The notes under the pieces were generated by a model. The model was not told the origin of the DNA. It saw only the letters and a list, made by a program, of their open reading frames with translations, and did not search any database. From Plasmopara viticola (Eukaryota; Oomycota; Peronosporomycetes; Peronosporales; Peronosporaceae), in contig MBPM02000005.1 of NCBI GenBank assembly GCA_001695595.3, positions 1,116,001-1,180,000 of the forward strand: a stretch of 64,000 nucleotides of DNA, read 5' to 3'. Of the stretch, positions 11,380 to 23,016 are shown piece by piece. Position 1 is the first letter of the stretch. Every line of letters starts with the position of its first letter. Made by a program: the position numbers and the translations under genes.

Positions 11380-11652
11380 TTGAATGTGCAGAAACAGAAA
11401 GTAACAAACGGTAACTATAAATCGAGTCGAAAGTTTGAGGCTGCGAAGATCCTGAATCACAAAAAAAATCGCTTTGGAAAGTACCCATTACTGATTAGAC
11501 GACTGGGCGTTGAGTTTGACTCCCGGAAGAATTTAGTTCAAAACCTAAAAACGTATATAGCACTGGAGGGTAAAAAGATTAAGAGTGCTAAGCATTTAGA
11601 ATTTTGGACAAAAGAAGTATCCTTTCTAAGCTTTGACCCCTATATAATATAG
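11380..11652 (+). pseudogene. Chromodomain-like open frame, probably from a mobile element
   Basis: A 90-codon frame. Residues 19-50 follow the chromodomain pattern: an aromatic start, AKILNHKKNRFGKY (the E-K-I-L-basic-G-x-Y strand), a G, an FDS where ESTWEP would be expected, then KNLVQN. The usual W of the aromatic cage and the TWEP core are missing or degenerate. Chromodomains in repeat-rich oomycete DNA usually belong to Ty3/gypsy chromovirus integrases. No reverse transcriptase is recognisable beside it, so the source is unproved. Confidence 0.4.
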
Positions 11653-12019
11653 ATAAAAATCATTTTTTTGGCTATATGCATAAATGCTTATCTCGAAATA
11701 ATGTACCCAAATTGCAATAAAACAAACGTTGATTTCTGATGCTTCGACGCACGCTGTTTAATATAAAGCAAAAAGAAAGTCACATTATAAACGAGTTGAT
11801 GAATCATGATGCAGCAGCAAGCTTTCGCATGACCGTGGTCGCTTTAAATTACAAACACGAGTCAGAGGCAAAATTCGACGTTTCATTACATTATAAAAAC
11901 CTCATATATCTTCATTTTTTTAAACGAAATCAAACTTCCATACTAATCTGTCACTCAATGACATCAAGCTACCGGTAGAAACGTAATTGCGGCGCTACTT
12001 TTTTTATAACTCTCAACAT

Positions 12020-13450
12020 ATGGGTTCGATATGTTCCAAACTTCATGTCGCTCGCTTAGAGAGAGCAAGAACAGCCCAGCGTCGGATCCGTCAAGCTAAA
12101 TTGAAAATGAGATGTATATTGGCGTTTCAATGGCTACTGACATTCCTTGTAACACTTCTGCTGCACACTATACGAAAGTAAGTAGACATGATTTGTTACT
12201 ACGGCTCATACGAAAGTAAGTATGATGACTTTAAAAAGAGTTCAAGTAATAATGTTTTCTGTGAAGAAAACTGATGTGTCAGCTATGGTGGATGATGAAG
12301 CACACGCAAAGCTATAAGTAGTTGATTTTAATATCAGCAACACTCTAGTCATCAACAATGCTAGAACCGGGGACGATGCTCCGGATATATACATAATCGG
12401 TAATAATTACTTGGATTAACAAAAGTCATTGCTTCAGACAAATTTATTGCGAATTGGACCAGACAAAGATTCAAAGGCATTCTTTATTTAATTATATCGC
12501 CTCTACAGTTTTTGGTCAAAGTGATAGCTAACGCAAACCATTATAGACCATTATCAAAAAAGGAATTATTTCCAAACTCTGAAATACGTAAGAAATTCAA
12601 TTTAATTGTCGAGACATCCTCTACCGGTGATGATGATTACATTTGGGAAGGATGTGACTCCTATTAGCGTTGACAAAAAAGAAAGGTTTAAAACCCGGCC
12701 AGCGGTAAAACAAGCAAATCGGCCACTTGCGTTCTGTTTATTGTATCATGATCGACGACGTAAATCTTCAACTTGAGCTTATTGGTTAGAGTAAGGAAAA
12801 CTGACGTCAAGGAATTTACACGCTTTGTTGGAGAAGCTGGACATGAAAATGCGAGATTACGACGAAAATATGATTTCAAAGCTGAGCAACGCTGGGATTT
12901 ATGCCACAAAGACATGCAATGAATATAACACCCAACTTCATGGGAGGATGTTGGAGCCAAACTCAAACGTGGAGACAGCGAATGAAGTCAAATATATATT
13001 GGGCGAGCCTTATCAAGCTAGAGCGCCGAATGATAAAAATGATGAGCACATAAAAGCGCTGAGACAATTGAACGATCTGGATGGGTTCAGTCATATCATC
13101 AACCACCAATGTTAAAGACGTAAGTTGGTTAACAACGATGTAAATACACATACTCATTGACTGAGGAAGAAGTGGCTGCGCTCGTCAGAGAGAAGTTATC
13201 AATAATCTCAATAATGCAAAGACAAAACTCTAGGTGATAATCTCATCCATTCATGTGAGGCGATCATCAAATCCACTCATGATATCGAACGTCAAAGCAA
13301 TGAGTGACATAATCACGTCGGCAATTTGCAGATGGCCCCAGGGCAGAATTTTTCAACTAATGGAAAAGCTCAAAAGAGCTACAAAGAAGCTGAAGAAGCT
13401 GTGAAGGGATCAGAATGAGAAGGGTCGGCGTTAAAGACGCAAACATCAGC
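12020..13450 (+). pseudogene. Unrecognised, partly open plus-strand coding-like region
   Basis: Several plus-strand frames in succession look more coding-like than their shadows. 12,020-12,181 starts with MGSICSK, an N-myristoylation/palmitoylation type of N-terminus, and ends in a hydrophobic segment. 12,825-13,115 (96 codons) is hydrophilic and helical with charged Lys/Glu/Asp runs. Weaker pieces continue to 13,450. Possible donor sites reading GTAAGTA follow ATACGAAA at two places (12,172-12,187 and 12,209-12,223). I do not recognise a family, and stops between the pieces suggest decay unless introns remove them. Confidence 0.3.
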
Positions 13451-13545
13451 AATTTACAACGTTTGTCTGTTAGCAAATAAAAAACAAATAGTCTTCAGAT
13501 GATCAAGTACAACACCGATGCGGTGAAAGTCTCTTGTGAACAAGG

Positions 13546-13845
13546 AGTGCTTCAAAATAACGATCATACACTTGGCTGTAGCTCTACTGCGCCTGTGCAT
13601 GTCTAGATAGATAGACATGATAGATTGTTGGCCATACCGAATCTAAGCGCTCCAAAAGAATGATTATACGCTTTGTTGTGGCTCAATTATGTTAGTGCAC
13701 GCCTAGAAAGATAACCAGAACGTGTTAGTGGCCGTTCAGTATCTCAGCGCTTCGAAAAAATGATTATGCGCTTGGTTGTGGCTCTATTCCATCAAGTCCA
13801 GAACAAAACACAGGACGAATCAGTGTCCGGGCAGCTCACCGCTCA
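13546..13845 (+). repeat. 100-bp-period tandem repeat, locus 1 (3 copies)
   Basis: Copies begin at 13,546, 13,646 and 13,746, each with an AGYGCT-type start followed about 18-24 bp later by a CGCTTTGTTGTGGCTC-like core. The period is exactly 100 bp although the copies differ at many positions; the third decays in its second half. 13,846-13,940 is a further copy in the opposite orientation, with GCCACAGCTAAGCG as the core's complement. The same family forms the array at 20,068-20,467 on the other strand. Confidence 0.8.
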
Positions 13846-13940
13846 TTGCTTGAGATATTGTATGGCCAACAATTGTTCTGTCTATAATTTAAGACTTAAA
13901 CAGACGCAATAAAGCCACAGCTAAGCGTATGCTCACTTAT
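13846..13940 (-). repeat. Inverted copy of the 100-bp repeat
   Basis: Read on the minus strand, this stretch follows the same consensus as the three preceding direct copies, including the core and a TTGTTGGCCATAC segment found at 13,626-13,636. It makes the array end in a fold-back arrangement. Confidence 0.65.
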
Positions 13941-14301
13941 GTAAAGCGCGGAGATGCTAAATAGCCACCAGTCCGTCGATTGTCGAATGTGATTAGGACG
14001 AATAATCGGGCAGATTTGACAACGGATATGGACCGGATCTGGAAGCAAATTAACAAAGTGAGATTAAGTTAAAAGCGTTTATGCATTATTCTCTTGCTGC
14101 AGCTTGATGGCTCCCAGCCATCTACTGCTACCATGCTATGGCCTAGCATTGGCCTATACACATCTAGATTTGTACGAATCCCAAATAAAGTTTTCATCAA
14201 AAATTCCCAAAAATGGTGCGATGTACGGTCGCATTATTACCTTATTTCTTAGTCTCAAACTCTGCAGCCACAGATTTTTGAGGATAGTATCAACGTATAT
14301 T

Positions 14302-14372
14302 GACGGCGGCCACACAAAAAACTACATTGTTTTTTCAATATCAAACAATGTGATTTTTGTGTGGCTGCCGTC
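14302..14372. repeat. Fold-back hairpin with arms of about 30 bp
   Basis: 14,302-14,332 and 14,343-14,372 are inverted copies with two or three mismatches, starting GACGGCGGCCACACAAAAA and ending TTTTTGTGTGGCTGCCGTC, around a loop of about 10 nt. There is no T-run tail that would argue for a terminator. It may be the tip of a small inverted-repeat element. Confidence 0.8.
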
Positions 14373-14399
14373 GCCGGCTAACTTGCTGATGACGACAAC

Positions 14400-17300
14400 T
14401 ACGCTTCATGACCTCCCTTCAAATTGATGTTGACTCTTAAAATGGCATTCAGATTGTTTGACTTCTCATCAGAGCCGAAGTTTTGTTTCGAATCTTTGAC
14501 GAACCTCCTTAATATGTCCCACCTAACCGCCAGGACTTGTACTGCGAATTTTCCTTTGTACTTATCATGTCCAACGGCGGATTCAAAGTTATGCCATCGG
14601 CCAACGCACCCTCTTCACCTTTTGCCGAAGCTGAGATGTTGCGTAACGGTCTCATCATTGAAGTTCCATTTCTTCGATGACCCCAACCGCATGAAATTTG
14701 CCAAATTTTTAATTAGCCAATATATTTTGGCATGAGTTTTTATGACATTGCGAATCCTTTATGACGGACATCCAAATTTTGATCATTGCAATCACCATGT
14801 CGCCAGTCGGAAGACAATCCATTTGTTTCGCAAAAAAACTTTTATGCGCTCTTGTGGATCGCTAATTTGATTGTGTTTGAGCTTAAGAAGAAATTGTTGA
14901 CAAAGGAATGGCCTTGTGCTGGCTTTTCCAACCTGTACAATTTTGGATCTGATGACACATCATCACACATGTAAGAAGTAGAATTTAGACTTGCTTCAAT
15001 TGTAACATTGTAATTATAATGTGTACGCGTCTATTAATGGCTATCTATGTCAAATGCGAAAGGTCATCCCAATCTTTCTGTGCTGGGTTGACGACACCTC
15101 AGATTATGTCGCAAACATGATCTTGCCATTGGTGAGTATTAATTTAGTATTTTGGTGTTTCGGTTGGACCCAATAGTCTTTGTCATGCCATGATTCTACA
15201 TATAGCTCTACACGATGACCTTTGCAATGTCTGCAGTATCATCGACTGGTCAAGACACGATCAAGCCCATCGAATTGTAGTTCCATTTGCTTTTTAGAAC
15301 ACCCGGAGACTGGAGTTGTTCGGGTGTTTGAGTCTGTCTAGCATTGTTGCGCTGACACATTTCAGAAATATTGGCATAGCACTGGAAAAACTTCGTTAAC
15401 TTTGGCAACACTACGTTTGACACACGAACCGATAGGCTTTGTACGATCTTGAGTGGCTTGTCGATACGGAATTATAGCTCTAACTATATTTCGGATCTTC
15501 GTTGTCGGAATACTAAGGTCTTGTATCCTCATCTTCGCCTTCTAAAAAGTTCAAAAACCATCCTGAAATGAACACTTTAGCACATTCTCCCCTTTTCACC
15601 ATATTAATAGAAACAGCGGGTCGCTACATCGCAACAACAGTGTCCTCAAAGGTTAAGTCAATGTGACGTTGGTCGTCTCGTTTGCCGCCACAATCTCACA
15701 ATTTGTAAACGATTTTAGCAGCTCTTGCAAGAAGACTGTTGCGGCTTCACGCTCGAATATCAGCTGGTGTGATTATGCATCAGCCACGCTCTATGTTTCA
15801 CCTGGAGCTCACTAAAATAAAGGCTAATATCTAGTAATTTCATTGATCCGTCAAATTCCTTTAAGGTTTTGCAGGCTTCTGCGTCAGGAAATCTCGAAAC
15901 TACTTCGATCCGTTTTAAGAGCAAGAATCGATCGCGTAGATATTCACCCTATACTTCTAGCGCAAGAATGAATGCAAGTCATGAATAGGATTTTAACTCG
16001 TCTGGCGTCATCTTCCGACCAGCAAAAGCAACAGGATCTAGCTTTACCTCGTTTCAGAATAAAACTCATTAGGTCGCGAAATTTTAAGCTTTATTCGTAG
16101 CCAAATAGTTTTCAACTTCTAGAAGATCAAGAATAGTTGGGAATGTTAAGCGGAGCTTGAATTCAATATAGCAGCGATGTTGATTGGGTGAGAGGTCGAT
16201 CGCTTCTCGTGAACACTATTCATCGGTACGAATGTGGAGTGTTTTAGAAAATGCGCAAAGTCTTGTAGTGCCGTGAAGCATAGCTTAAAAGCCCCACATA
16301 ATTTTTTTATCTAGGCATCAACCATTCTGCAATGATCTTTACCATGTTGAAGTCTCCTTTCAATCAACAAAATCTCCTAGGTATGTGCTTTTGCTAACTC
16401 TTATGGGAGTGACTTGATACTTAGATTTTTTATTTGGGGTTGAAGAAGCAATATGCTAAATATTTGATTGACGCCTTTTTATTCTGATAGTAGCCCCAAA
16501 GTAGGTCCGTACATAAGAGCTATTACCATCGGACGCGGCGTAAAAGCGTCTTCCTTATGCGACATCGGTATGGCCGCATGATCGTCGCTTAACATAGCTG
16601 ACAATGGTCGTGCATTGCACCAATCTACAGGCTTCTGGACAGAGAACGTCAATGCCGAAAGGTGAACGAACTAAGCCAAATAATACCTTCTTGAACCATC
16701 TCTTTGTTAATTCTGGATCATCTTGTGGAGTAGAGCATTCTCACGCTTTTGCTTGACAAATATAAATTTAGTACCAGGATAACCAGAAATTTGTGTACCT
16801 TAACTGAAAGTGTTTTTCAATTCCGTGAAAATCCTACTCGCATATTTGCGTAGCGATAATTCGCCGTGTTGTTTACTAGATATCTCATCCTTGATCTTTG
16901 AATCGTCAAGCGTTTCTAAAATCATGTGGGTCGATGTTGAAAGCTGCATCAATATCCCCTTCGTGATGTACCACTCTCAGGAAGTGTCGAGAAAAAACTA
17001 GCTGCGTCTTCCGTGACGGCCATGGTAATCTTGTTGTGTGTGTTAGTCAAAGACTTGCTGCTTTAAAGCTGAAAGCACCGCGCTATTAGCAATTATAGTC
17101 ATCGTGCGAACAAGTCACGATCACATTAAACAAGACTTTTTCAGAAGAAGAAGTAGAACAACTGGACAAAATTAGCAACATGCAGCAAATGTGGTATTGT
17201 TGGTCACATACTTCGCAATATACCGCTCCTAAACGCAAAAAAGCGAAAATTTACATTTAAGCCGCGATTAACTCTATGTTTGGAGGAGTAGGTCAAGCCT

Positions 17301-18300
17301 TTGAAGGCACTAGTCAAGATAGAAAGGTCACAACTCCATGGGCACTATCTAAAGCGCCTTAGCAAATATACTAGGTATTTTACCCGAGTAATGGGCAAAT
17401 TCGACGTTTCGATAACTTCTCGGAAAGCACTGAAACTTTCTTCCCTAGTTTTCGTTGCGGTCTTTTCCCGTAATTCATTGAGAAGAACAGTTCTTTTTTT
17501 AATTTACTGATCTTAAACTTACTTGAAAAATTCAAGTTTTGGGACAAAGAGGCGTACTCGTGGATCGTTTTTCAATGCTTCAGTCAAAACATTCGTTCTT
17601 AGAAAATATGCTTGAATTTCTCAGGTCTCAGTGCGCACGCAAATGAGTTCTGAGCTGTGCATCTGTATCATCCATCTTCATGTACTCGCAGTCACTTTTA
17701 CAGACGCGGTACTTTCTCAGCATGAACTTGCCTTGATTACTCAACGTTTGCATCACGAAGTCTGACGGTTTATCTTTCACTTTTAGCGAACTTGCTGCAA
17801 AGATGTATACCTTGTATCTTTGCCGAACCTTCACTTATAAAGTAGAGAATCCTTTCACTTCTGCTCGTCCCTTGATGACGAGAGACTCTCGAGACACCCT
17901 TTCACCTGTTGCATTACAAATTGCATTTTAGCTTGCATCTAGGCTTCATATTGCTGTTGGTGCTGAGTGGGATACAGCATTTGACGCTGCATTGATATGG
18001 TGTCTTTTTCTGTCACTGCAGAAGAAGATTAATTAGCCCGAGCGCCTAACTTCATTTGGCCATTGGCGCTCGCCCCATCTTGCAACGTGGGCCCTTGTGT
18101 TTTTTGTGTAACGTCATTAAAAGTGCTTGATCGTCTCGGATGACGAAGTCGTGGGTTCGGAGATGGAAGCTAAGGCGTACTGCCTCTTTTTGGGCTTGAT
18201 TTGCTCGACTTCTCTGCGCTTTATGTGAAACCAAAAAAATGTTGATTAAAGCCTCACGAATTGGATATAGCTAACTAAATTTGATTCATAGTCTTTTTTC
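14400..18300 (-). pseudogene. Unrecognised decayed minus-strand coding DNA
   Basis: The minus strand here reads as broken protein sequence, for example frames at 17,628-17,834 (68 codons, with a C...C...H...H spacing near its end) and 18,052-18,234 (60 codons), and coding-like pieces around 15,060-15,300, 15,800-16,100 and 16,500-17,000. Stops and frame changes come every 20-60 codons. I cannot name a family. An old mobile element or a decayed family gene would both fit. The plus-strand frames at 14,104-14,735 are probably shadows. Confidence 0.3.
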
Positions 18301-19600
18301 ATACAGGAATAGTTAAACGGTCTAATCATCCCTTTTTAATTTCTTGTGTTTGCTGAATATGACGTTTAAGGCTTAAAGCGATGTCATAAATTCTCTTTAT
18401 ATCGGCTCGTTATAAAAAAAAGATACTTATGCGAGGCGATTGCCCATACGACGAACTAATCATATCGGAAGCAACGAACGTAAAACAAGCAAAGACTAGT
18501 GACAGACTATCCAAAGTTATTTTTAGTATTTTCAGCAGGGAGACTGAGATTCATCAATAGGCAAAAGCTTTAGACAATAGACCAGTCGAAGAAGTTCGAG
18601 ATATTTGGACCGCACTTGCGTGCAACCACACCTATCATTAGACGTTATGTTTGTCTTAAAAAGTTCCCTCTCTCCTAGTAAATCCCACTGCGTAGCTCGT
18701 ATCAATAATCACAGAATGATTGCTTCTCACTTTGTGACCACGCACACCATTGCCATAAGTTCTTGACGAGCGAGACGAAAATGGAGTGCTACTGCTTATA
18801 GCAAATTAGAAAGTGATACTAACTGGAGAGCTCCTACGGATTTTTGTATTGCTACACCTCAATCGGTGGCATCCAGTCGTCAACAACTACCATTCCAAAG
18901 CCTATCTTTCTCATATAATCCACCTGGATCCTCACATATCTTTGATACTTTACAATCAAGAATGTATCTTAATTAAAAGAATTTGGGATATCTGGACCTT
19001 CGTTCTTGATGTTAAATTACGCAACTACAAAATTTTATTAATATCACCAGCGCAAATGTATTATTGGAGCAAAGTAAGTTGATGGCGTGGTTGTCGTCGC
19101 TGAACAATCTGTTGTGACGGACAATATGTCACACGTTTCTACTGACGACTGGTTGACATGAAAAATTCGAGTTCTTAACCTCAGTGCGCTCGGTGCAGGG
19201 GAAACAATAACTGCGTATGGCAGGTATCATTGAAGATAAGGTATCGACAGATGTTTATACGCTGACTCGTTACTCGCACCTTCTCTTAGTCGAACTCGAT
19301 GCTTTCAAAAATCTAATCTTTCAAGACATGCAGCCCCAGACCAACTAAATATGTCAATTTGTCGAGGAAACAAAGAGAAAATCCGGGCTGGGATTGAGTT
19401 TGCAAAAAATGTGAACTTTATGATGAAGATACTACTTCTTGCCTTTAGGAAATTCAACGAGATCAAATGTCCTTTGTTTACCGTAAGTTCCTTGTGCCGT
19501 AATCCGAGAAGCTACCTCGTCATAATGCTAGCAGTCCTCATGATTGACTTTATCACGCTTATTCTCATCCTGGAAAGAACGATTACAATGTGTTGGGGTG
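18300..19600. other. No recognised gene
   Basis: I see only short frames (for example 18,813-19,082 and 19,351-19,614 plus) without recognisable motifs. The right end probably merges into the tail of the decayed copia element. Confidence 0.35.
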
Positions 19601-19717
19601 GCCATGGTCGATAGGATTTTTCGTCATCTCAAAGCACGAAAAATATTCGTTACAAATAATGAGCTTGAGTCCGTGTGCAATGACAGCCGTCATGACTTCA
19701 CGCAGTGAACTGAAGAT

Positions 19718-19942
19718 CTATTTGCCATGTTCAATCGCCAGAAACACTAAGCTATTTATGTTCCCCAACTTCACTAGAGCACCCAATTCTACGAGCGTAT
19801 AGTCTGCGCTTAATTTTTGGTCAGTAGTATGACCAGCCCAATCTGCGTCAGAATATCCATAAATGTCGACCTTTTCACTACTTGGAACAGAGTCTTTGCG
19901 ACTTAATGGCTTACAGGTTTTGGACGGTATGCTTGACCGCAA
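19718..19942 (-). pseudogene. Copia RNase H fragment
   Basis: The frame contains GYSDADWAGHTTDQK, the strand that opens the RNase H domain of copia pol (usually GYSDADWAGD..DRKS), followed by remains of the next strand. Upstream in the same direction (20,060-19,950) one reads a degraded REAVGALMHLTTAT, the conserved end of copia reverse transcriptase. The RNase H active site is not complete. Confidence 0.8.
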
Positions 19943-20067
19943 TTTGCTATTTTTCTTGAAGGTTGTTCATGCGTAGCCCGCGGCAATTGCAATGCCCGGG
20001 CATGTTGCCGTAGTCAGGTGCATCAAAGCACCAACTGCTTCACGAATTGGGGCATTGATCGTTACTA

Positions 20068-20467
20068 CAGATGGTGCAAGGCCTAGGAACTGTCCTTCTT
20101 GTCTTTTCAGACGTTTACGTATGCATTAGAGCAACAACTAAGTGCACACTTATTCTTTAGAAGCGCTCATATGCGGTGCGGCCACGTATACGTCCTGTCT
20201 ATTTTCCTGGACACTCACAGATGCAGACTAGCCACAGTTAGTTGTATGTTCATTCTTCCAGGCCGCTGGGGTGCTGTACGGACAAAACCTCGTCTTTTCT
20301 ACATCCTTAGACGTCCTCGGTTGCGATAGAGCCACAACAAAAATGTTGACGACTCTCTAAAAGTGCTGAGACTCCGTACGGTCCAAGAAGTATCCTTCTT
20401 GTCTTTCTAGACGTTCACAGATGTGATGGAGCAGCAACTAAGCGTATATTTCTTCTTTAGAAGCGCT
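20068..20467 (-). repeat. 100-bp-period tandem repeat, locus 2 (4 copies)
   Basis: Read on the minus strand, copies start at 20,467, 20,367, 20,267 and 20,167, each with AGCRCTT- or AGCGGCC-type starts, a TTAGTTGYTGCTC-like core, and an ACGTCTAGAAAGACAAG-like segment. The period is exactly 100 bp although copies are strongly diverged. It is the same family as 13,546-13,940. The array abuts recognisable copia reverse-transcriptase sequence at 20,060, so it appears nested in or fused to the element. Confidence 0.8.
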
Positions 20468-20885
20468 GTAACACCTCCGTGATGCTGGCTCGAGGCCAAT
20501 AAAATGTTTTTATCAGGTTCAAACAATCAAGTCCGCCATCAAGCTCTACACATTCTAAAAATCACGCTGAACCCAAAAACCGATAGCCCAGCCATAATAA
20601 TTAGTAATTGTTATGACTGTGCACAACGTTACATTGTTTACATCAAGAAAGAATGTTTTCGTGTATTCGATGCCATACGTTTGGTGAAAACGGGACGTGT
20701 TTTGTATAATCCATCTGCTCTACGCTTGATCTGCAACATCCACTTTGTACTTATAAATTACTGAGCATTAGGAAGGCTGCACGAAACTCATCAAAAAGTC
20801 GCATTGACTTGAGCTTCGTGTGAACGGCTTCGAACCAATGCACATGAACTAAGCTATTGTTTTTGCATCAGAGGTCGATAACCCA

Positions 20886-21326
20886 CTAAGTATGTTGCTG
20901 TTCGAAAAAATTTGCACTTGAACGCCAAACTAAAGGCAAAGTTGATTCATCGAAACTCCCTATTATTATATTTATACTTTCGTTTTGATGCGGCGAGAAG
21001 TTGTCCGGCGCACTTGTTTTTTCAATCCAAGCTAATTTTGCATGGTAAACGGTTGCTGAGCAGTCGAAATTTTTTGGATAAGTCAGCTCTTGCGCTGACT
21101 TGTCAGTCTTTTCTATGCTACGCGAGGTCGAATCTTTGAAACCGAGCGAATCAAAATTAAGCCATCCGTAGCTTTGACGGTGGTGTTGTGTGGAAATGCA
21201 AGGTGATACTGTCGAAGTTAAATCGCGACTGATGCCCAGTTGCCCCATCTCAATGTCATAAAATGCGGTAGGCTTACAATTCTTTTCGTAAATTAAAACT
21301 ATACCAACACAAGCTATAAGGTCCAA
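20886..21326 (-). pseudogene. Copia pol fragment: integrase to reverse-transcriptase linker
   Basis: This 146-codon frame, the longest in the element, begins with LIACVGIVLIYEKNCK, matching the copia motif in which integrase ends (K-x-x-VGIfLGYe..cKayrvyD), followed by YDIEMGQLGISRD. The rest is the variable linker with an EKTSAPDNFS stretch. Sequence directly upstream reads as a degraded integrase C-terminus. It shows family identity but lacks any catalytic residue. Confidence 0.75.
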
Positions 21327-22737
21327 CTTTAGCCTTAAGTCCGTATGTACGACAAGAAACAGAACACTTTCATGTGTTAGATACTTTGCTTGAGCTTGCG
21401 AACAATCTCAAACGAGGTCTTGTACATGGCTATAGAAGATGAAGATCGGTTTTTGATGCAGATTGCCGTCATTGCTACCTTGGCTCAAAAATACTTGTTT
21501 AAGTTGACATGAAGCAGCATGCTGCGGCATATCCTTACGAAAGTTCGAACGGCCCACTCTGCTGAGCTGCTGGTTCGGTGTGCACATGGCACCACAGTCT
21601 GCTGCTAAATGCGTTTATCTTGTAAAACCAGTAACCTGAAAACCCGCAGGCTCAATTGTGTCACACAATCTTGACTTATTTTTTAAACTAGGTCCGAGCA
21701 ATCTCGGTGAAAGTTTGGATGCAATGTTCGCTCTTCAATTTTTCGGTGTAAAGAGAAGTCTTTTGTTGATTCGCTGGCTTTATCCACCATAGATAGACGG
21801 TATCTGATACCTTTAAGCGAATCTTTTCCATCAGGACACAGATATCAACTCTAACGCGTCGTGTCTGCGGTTGTCATAAATGCTCGAAAATGTTTTTGGC
21901 ATTTCTTGCTGTTTACCTCGACACGCAATTATTTCAATCGACTGAGAAGAACTTTATCATTATAAGCTCTATTTGTCATCACCATATTTCGACTGAAGCA
22001 TAACCCATTCGGATATGTAGATCAAAGCTATTTTGCCCAATTGCTGTCATATTTGCCGATTGTTTTGCCGTGCAAACCCAGTAAAGGCCGCGTCCCAGAT
22101 TCGCAGTAGCCACCACTATCCGTGATATCTGCAAGCAACATGCATTTTTGTTTAATTAAGCACCACTTTGATCTGGTCATAACCATAAATTTTCCAGTAC
22201 TAAAACAAAAACAATTGGTACATGCAACACGTTTGCGAGGTCGACCTCACGCTCGTCTACATCAGTCATAGCTACATTCTAAGAAATGGTTCTCACAACT
22301 TAGATGGTCAAGTTGTTACCAGCAACCAAATATCGGCCTAATCACTCTCAGCCAAACCTACAACTTGGTCCTGTCTTGGCATGTACGGTGTGTTGCATCA
22401 CTATTGATGGCCCACATTTTTTTTTGTTAGAAAACCAATTGTAGATGTTGCTGGACATTGTAAGCTCCGCATCCACAGCATTACCTCCGCATCGGGCTAT
22501 TCCACTTACATCATTCTACTTAGTCAAGCAGCGGTAAACATTATGGCCTATCTACCTTACAAAAGAAGTTTCACTGGTAGGTCTCACGTTTATTGATGAA
22601 AGCTTAATTCAAGCTTCATTTTTTCACCAAAGTCAATGTTGCTGTCGACTTTTTCCCTTGACGCTTTGCATGCATATGGGTAAGAAGCACCTTAATAATG
22701 TCATGCGTACGAAGCTCTGATCTACTCATCCTTAAGT

Positions 22738-23016
22738 TTAGTACAACGTTCTTAAACGCTTTGGCAGACTCAGCAGTCTGCAGATTGCGAGACCCTCGAC
22801 CTCTCGATGCTGCAAAGCAATTGCAGCAAAGTTGAAGAATTCGGTGCTGTGATGCATGACGTTAGCATCCATGCTAAGAAGCTCGCACTTATGGTCTGCC
22901 CAGTCTGCCTTCTGCAACCCACCCGACATTATCTTTAGGCGTGACCTCGCAGAGCACCCTTTCACGTAGCTGTCGACAACGTTGTGATAATTCGAACTCA
23001 AGTGAAGCAGCATCAT
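22738..23016 (-). pseudogene. Copia gag fragment
   Basis: A 92-codon frame resembling the UBN2-type gag of copia elements: an MMLLHLSSNYHNVVDS start, a central helical part with LLSMDANV, and a LAICRLLSLPKRL ending where functional gags have a LLrSLP motif. In another frame it continues as an eroded SELRTHD region to about 22,620. The order relative to the pol pieces supports the assignment. Confidence 0.65.

Noticed and set aside
14104..14427. Possible RXLR effector (RFLR in an open frame)
   Set aside because: No convincing signal peptide or dEER motif, and the frame covers a fold-back hairpin.
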